A model generated the notes under the pieces. That model did not search any database, was not told the DNA's origin, and saw only the letters and a program-made list of their open reading frames with translations. Below are positions 13,469 to 15,671 of a stretch of 15,671 nucleotides of DNA, piece by piece. Within the stretch, counting starts at the first letter, position 1. Every line of letters starts with the position of its first letter. The stretch is from Clostridiales bacterium. Its GTDB lineage: Bacteria; Bacillota; Clostridia; Oscillospirales; Butyricicoccaceae. Made by a program: the position numbers and the translations under genes. The DNA is taken from positions 1 through 15,671 of the forward strand of contig JANZZB010000021.1 in assembly GCA_026419635.1 (NCBI GenBank), given 5' to 3'.

Positions 13469-14635
13469 TTGACGAAAAAGTTCATCGTATCCATCGGTGT
13501 TATATCGCTGCTTTTTTCATTAGGTATCCACTGCTTGGGTTTCACAAATGAAAATCATGCATTATATCTCGATGGTAAAGCAATTAAAGCGGAAGTACAG
13601 ACAATAGACGGAACGATGTATCTGCCTTTACGGGCGGTTTGTGAGGCAATGGGTTATAACGTTAAGTGGAATGGAGGAAGCGGAGTTTCGTCTGTTACAA
13701 TAAATAAAAAGGGAAAATACTTGTTACTGGACCTTAAAAGCGACACGATAACCGACGGAGAGCATACCTATTATTTATATAACGCTGGAAATGGTTTTGT
13801 TTTGATTGAAAATCATGTTTATGTAGAAAGCGGCTTCCTGTCGGAAACCGTTCAGGTTCATATCCGTCAAAACCAAAAAACGGGAGCAGTGGAGCTGATG
13901 AGCTTTACGGAAAACCCGATATCCATTCATACAATGAAAGTTCATTCTGAAAGTGATGAAATCAATATAGACGTACAATATCCTCAGATTAACGGCTTGC
14001 ATGACGAAACCATCCAAAACGATATCAATAAAGTTTTGAGAGATGCTGCAATGGATTGCCAAAACGAGGGGCTTCAGTTCGCGTACGATCTTGCTAAAGA
14101 AAAAGAAGACGGGTATGACCAAAACCCAAATAAATGCGTTACATACTTTAACTACAGAATAAAATATAATCAAAACAATCTGCTGAGTATTGTCCTGCTC
14201 AATTATCAGTATACCGGCGGTGCACACGGAGGAACGGATCAGATTGCTTATACTTTTGATTTGAATACTGGGAAGATATTGGAGCTGGGCGATCTGATGA
14301 AAAAAGATTCCGGTTATGCCACATATATAAACAGCGAAATTAGAAAAGCGATTGATGAAAGGGTTAAGGCAGATATCCTGTATGAGTTTGAAGACGGGAA
14401 GTTTGAATCTATTAGACAAGATCCGGATTTTTATCTTTCAAACGACGCAGTAGTAATCTATTTTCAGGAATACGAGTATTTTCCTTATGCAGCAGGAATT
14501 CAGGAATTTTCAATACCCTATACGAACTTAAATGAACAATTGAAAACGGAGTATGCTTGTTTATACCAAATTCCTGAATTTTTAACATCATCCGGAACAT
14601 CTTTGATGCTTACGATACAGGGAAGATTTTATTAA
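13469..14635 (+). CDS. Secreted stalk-domain / RsiV-like protein, apparently cut short by a frameshift
   Basis: The 388-residue product begins with an N-terminal signal peptide (basic TKKF, then a hydrophobic core to about residue 20). Next comes a copper-amine-oxidase-N-like stalk domain (about 30-75, containing YLPLRAVCEAMGYNVKW). A DUF4163/DUF3298 region like that of RsiV and PdaC follows, with the GGAHGG motif, FDLNTGKILELGDL, and EYEYFPYAAGIQEFSIPY near the C-terminus. It is probably exported and wall- or surface-associated; the function is unknown. TTG 13469 is taken as start because GGGGGTG lies eight to nine bases upstream and the signal peptide follows at once. An ATG at 13382 would bury the signal. 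The frame stops at 14635 just as the -1 frame opens into a chagasin-type domain, so the full protein was probably about 480 residues. Confidence 0.82.
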   Translation: MTKKFIVSIGVISLLFSLGIHCLGFTNENHALYLDGKAIKAEVQTIDGTMYLPLRAVCEAMGYNVKWNGGSGVSSVTINKKGKYLLLDLKSDTITDGEHTYYLYNAGNGFVLIENHVYVESGFLSETVQVHIRQNQKTGAVELMSFTENPISIHTMKVHSESDEINIDVQYPQINGLHDETIQNDINKVLRDAAMDCQNEGLQFAYDLAKEKEDGYDQNPNKCVTYFNYRIKYNQNNLLSIVLLNYQYTGGAHGGTDQIAYTFDLNTGKILELGDLMKKDSGYATYINSEIRKAIDERVKADILYEFEDGKFESIRQDPDFYLSNDAVVIYFQEYEYFPYAAGIQEFSIPYTNLNEQLKTEYACLYQIPEFLTSSGTSLMLTIQGRFY

Positions 14636-14874
14636 AAGGGAACCCGTCAACAGGATATACATGGCACTATATAATTGACAATAGTGATGTTATAAAGTTG
14701 GGCAAAGAAACATTTGCGGTGGATTCTAATTCGACCGGATCAGGAGGTAGTTATACATGGGATGTACTGCCGCTGAGAAAAAAAACGGCAACAATTGTAT
14801 TTAAGTATTATAGGGGTTGGCAGTCAGCAACTGCAGCAAATACTATTATTTACATGATTTCCGTAAATGAATAA
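14578..14874 (+). pseudogene. Out-of-frame chagasin-type (I42) inhibitor domain of the preceding gene
   Basis: In the frame one base back from the upstream gene, an open stretch runs from the TGA at 14575-14577 to TAA 14872-14874. Its product contains the three surface-loop motifs that define chagasin-family cysteine protease inhibitors: NPSTGY (14641-14658), GSGG (about 14737-14748) and RGW (14812-14820, compare RPW). It also has strands such as TATIVFKYYRGW. There is no start codon or ribosome binding site at its beginning, which indicates that it is the C-terminal domain of the gene at 13469 and not a separate gene. Whether this reflects a real mutation, a programmed -1 frameshift or a sequencing error is not decidable here. 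Confidence 0.75.
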
Positions 14875-14911
14875 AAATACTCCTGCCTGGTAAAAGTGGC
14901 AGGGTATTTTT
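14873..14911 (+). terminator. Terminator after the chagasin-domain fragment
   Basis: AAAAATAC-t-CCTGCC and GGCAGGGTATTTTT form a stem with one bulge and end in a T run. Its position right after the 14874 stop suggests that the gene's natural 3' end includes the inhibitor domain. Confidence 0.8.
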
Positions 14912-14939
14912 ACGAGTGTGTTTAAAAAAGATGCAGACA

Positions 14940-14968
14940 TTGACAGAGGACATTGAATGGGATAAATT
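14940..14968 (+). promoter_or_regulatory. Probable promoter of the XRE-cupin gene
   Basis: Perfect TTGACA (14940-14945), a 17-bp spacer and TAAATT (14963-14968, four of six consensus bases) lie 40 bases before the start codon. Confidence 0.5.
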
Positions 14969-15008
14969 ATAAAATAAGCTGTATAGAATAATATGCGGAG
15001 GAAAATAC

Positions 15009-15557
15009 ATGAACAGTCAGATAAAAGAAATCTCAGGAAGAATAAAAAAATATCGTGAGCTGGCGGGAATTTCTGCAGAATCGATTGCTGAAAAACTTGA
15101 GATGTCAGAGAGCAGTTACAGTGCGTATGAAGACGGTTCTGCAGACATTACAATCGGTGTAATTTATTTAGTTGCAGCGATCTTAAATATTGATCCCACT
15201 GTCTTGTTAACAGGAATGGAGCCAGCGGCTAATGATTATGCCGTGGTTGTCGGTGGAAAAGGCGTAATAGTAGAACGATATAAAGGATATAAATTTACTT
15301 CGCTTGCATCAGATTTTATTGGGCGTGATATGGAACCTATGATTGTAGAAATTGAACCACATAATCATCTCCCTGAACTTATCAGCCATGCCGGTCAGGA
15401 ATTTAATTATGTGCTTGAAGGCACAGTCACAGTTATATATGGAGACCGCGAAATCATTCTGTCAAAAGGAGACAGTATTTATTTTAACGCGCGGACGCTG
15501 CATGGACAAAAGGCAGTTGGCGGACCGGCTAAGTTTCTTGTTGTTATAAATGGCTAA
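15009..15557 (+). CDS. XRE-family regulator with C-terminal cupin domain
   Basis: This 182-residue protein joins an N-terminal XRE helix-turn-helix (about 7-65, with AESIAEKLEMSESSYSAYEDG as the recognition part) to a C-terminal cupin_2 sensor domain. The likely metal or ligand residues are His118, His120, Glu131 (in GQEFNYVLEGTV) and His165 (in TLHGQ). Such proteins commonly regulate a neighbouring metabolic gene in response to a small molecule. The ATG follows GCGGAGG at a good distance. It is the last gene in the window, and its target may lie downstream, beyond the edge. The ligand cannot be predicted from the sequence. Confidence 0.9.
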   Translation: MNSQIKEISGRIKKYRELAGISAESIAEKLEMSESSYSAYEDGSADITIGVIYLVAAILNIDPTVLLTGMEPAANDYAVVVGGKGVIVERYKGYKFTSLASDFIGRDMEPMIVEIEPHNHLPELISHAGQEFNYVLEGTVTVIYGDREIILSKGDSIYFNARTLHGQKAVGGPAKFLVVING

Positions 15558-15576
15558 TTTATTATATTAAAAAAGT

Positions 15577-15605
15577 AAGGCCTGCCATTATGGCAGACCT
15601 TCTGT
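15577..15605 (+). terminator. Weak terminator-like hairpin after the XRE-cupin gene
   Basis: AAGGCCTGCC (15577-15586) pairs with GGCAGACCTT (15592-15601) with one mismatch. The T tract is poor (TTCTGTG), so termination efficiency is doubtful. Confidence 0.5.
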
Positions 15606-15606
15606 G

Positions 15607-15632
15607 AGGCTGTCGAATAAAGTCGACAGCCT
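15607..15632 (+). repeat. Perfect 10-bp inverted repeat
   Basis: AGGCTGTCGA (15607-15616) pairs with TCGACAGCCT (15623-15632) around a six-base loop, followed by only two further T residues. It is the second of three hairpins in a row; it may be a back-up terminator or a dispersed element. Confidence 0.6.
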
Positions 15633-15633
15633 T

Positions 15634-15660
15634 TCGAGAGGGAATAGAGTTCCCCCTCGA
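15634..15660 (+). repeat. Third hairpin near the window end
   Basis: TCGAGAGGGAA (15634-15644) pairs with TTCCCCCTCGA (15650-15660) with one mismatch around TAGAG. The window ends 11 bases later, so what it belongs to cannot be seen. Confidence 0.5.
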
Positions 15661-15671
15661 TCTTCCCCAGG

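Noticed and set aside
13775..14419. Minus-strand open frame of 214 codons inside the stalk-protein gene
   Set aside because: It overlaps the conserved DUF3298 region on the other strand and has no plausible ribosome binding site or family features.

Overview
The window reads as chromosomal DNA of a low-GC Gram-positive anaerobe of the class Clostridia, possibly the Ruminococcaceae/Oscillospiraceae side (inference from gene content and order; the species is not identified). Supporting signs are strong purine-rich ribosome binding sites, frequent TTG and GTG starts, sigma-A type promoters, U-tailed terminators, and a darA-holB-ricT gene order known from Firmicutes. All recognised genes lie on the + strand. 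No rRNA, tRNA, CRISPR array or insertion sequence was seen.

Region 1 (1-3790) opens with the terminator of an upstream gene and a good sigma-A promoter. It then carries a tightly packed late cobalamin block: cobT, cobU, cobS, a short CobU-like protein with an altered P-loop, and a PflX-type radical SAM protein whose start overlaps the gene before it. CobT, CobU and CobS together assemble the nucleotide loop of cobalamin, so this locus can finish or salvage corrinoids but does not make the corrin ring. Region 2 (3864-5215) has queG, encoding the queuosine reductase, itself a cobalamin-dependent Fe-S enzyme, and a two-CBS-domain protein.

Region 3 (5312-11253) looks like one long transcription unit. 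It starts at a near-perfect promoter and ends at a strong terminator: a FemA/B-type peptidoglycan amino acid transferase, an alanine-racemase-like protein with changed active-site positions, an Orn/Lys/Arg decarboxylase-family PLP enzyme, the cyclic-di-AMP receptor DarA, the DNA polymerase III delta-prime subunit and the PSP1-domain protein RicT. The last four resemble the Bacillus yaaO-tmk-yaaQ-yaaR-holB-yaaT cluster, with tmk and yaaR missing. A probable internal promoter precedes darA.

Region 4 (11264-13364) has a MarR regulator followed by a DegV/FakB-type fatty-acid-binding protein, suggesting lipid-responsive control, and then a UPF0303 protein and a terminator. Region 5 (13469-14911) encodes a secreted protein with a copper-amine-oxidase-like stalk domain and an RsiV-like DUF4163/DUF3298 region. 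Its reading frame ends just before an out-of-frame but intact-looking chagasin-type (I42) cysteine-protease-inhibitor domain. This apparent frameshift is the most unusual thing in the window. Region 6 (14940-15660) has an XRE-cupin regulator followed by a run of three hairpins.

Most of the window is ordinary housekeeping and cofactor sequence. I did not find a convincing new multi-gene system. The best leads are the frameshifted stalk/chagasin gene, the short CobU paralogue with the PflX-type protein, and the divergent racemase.
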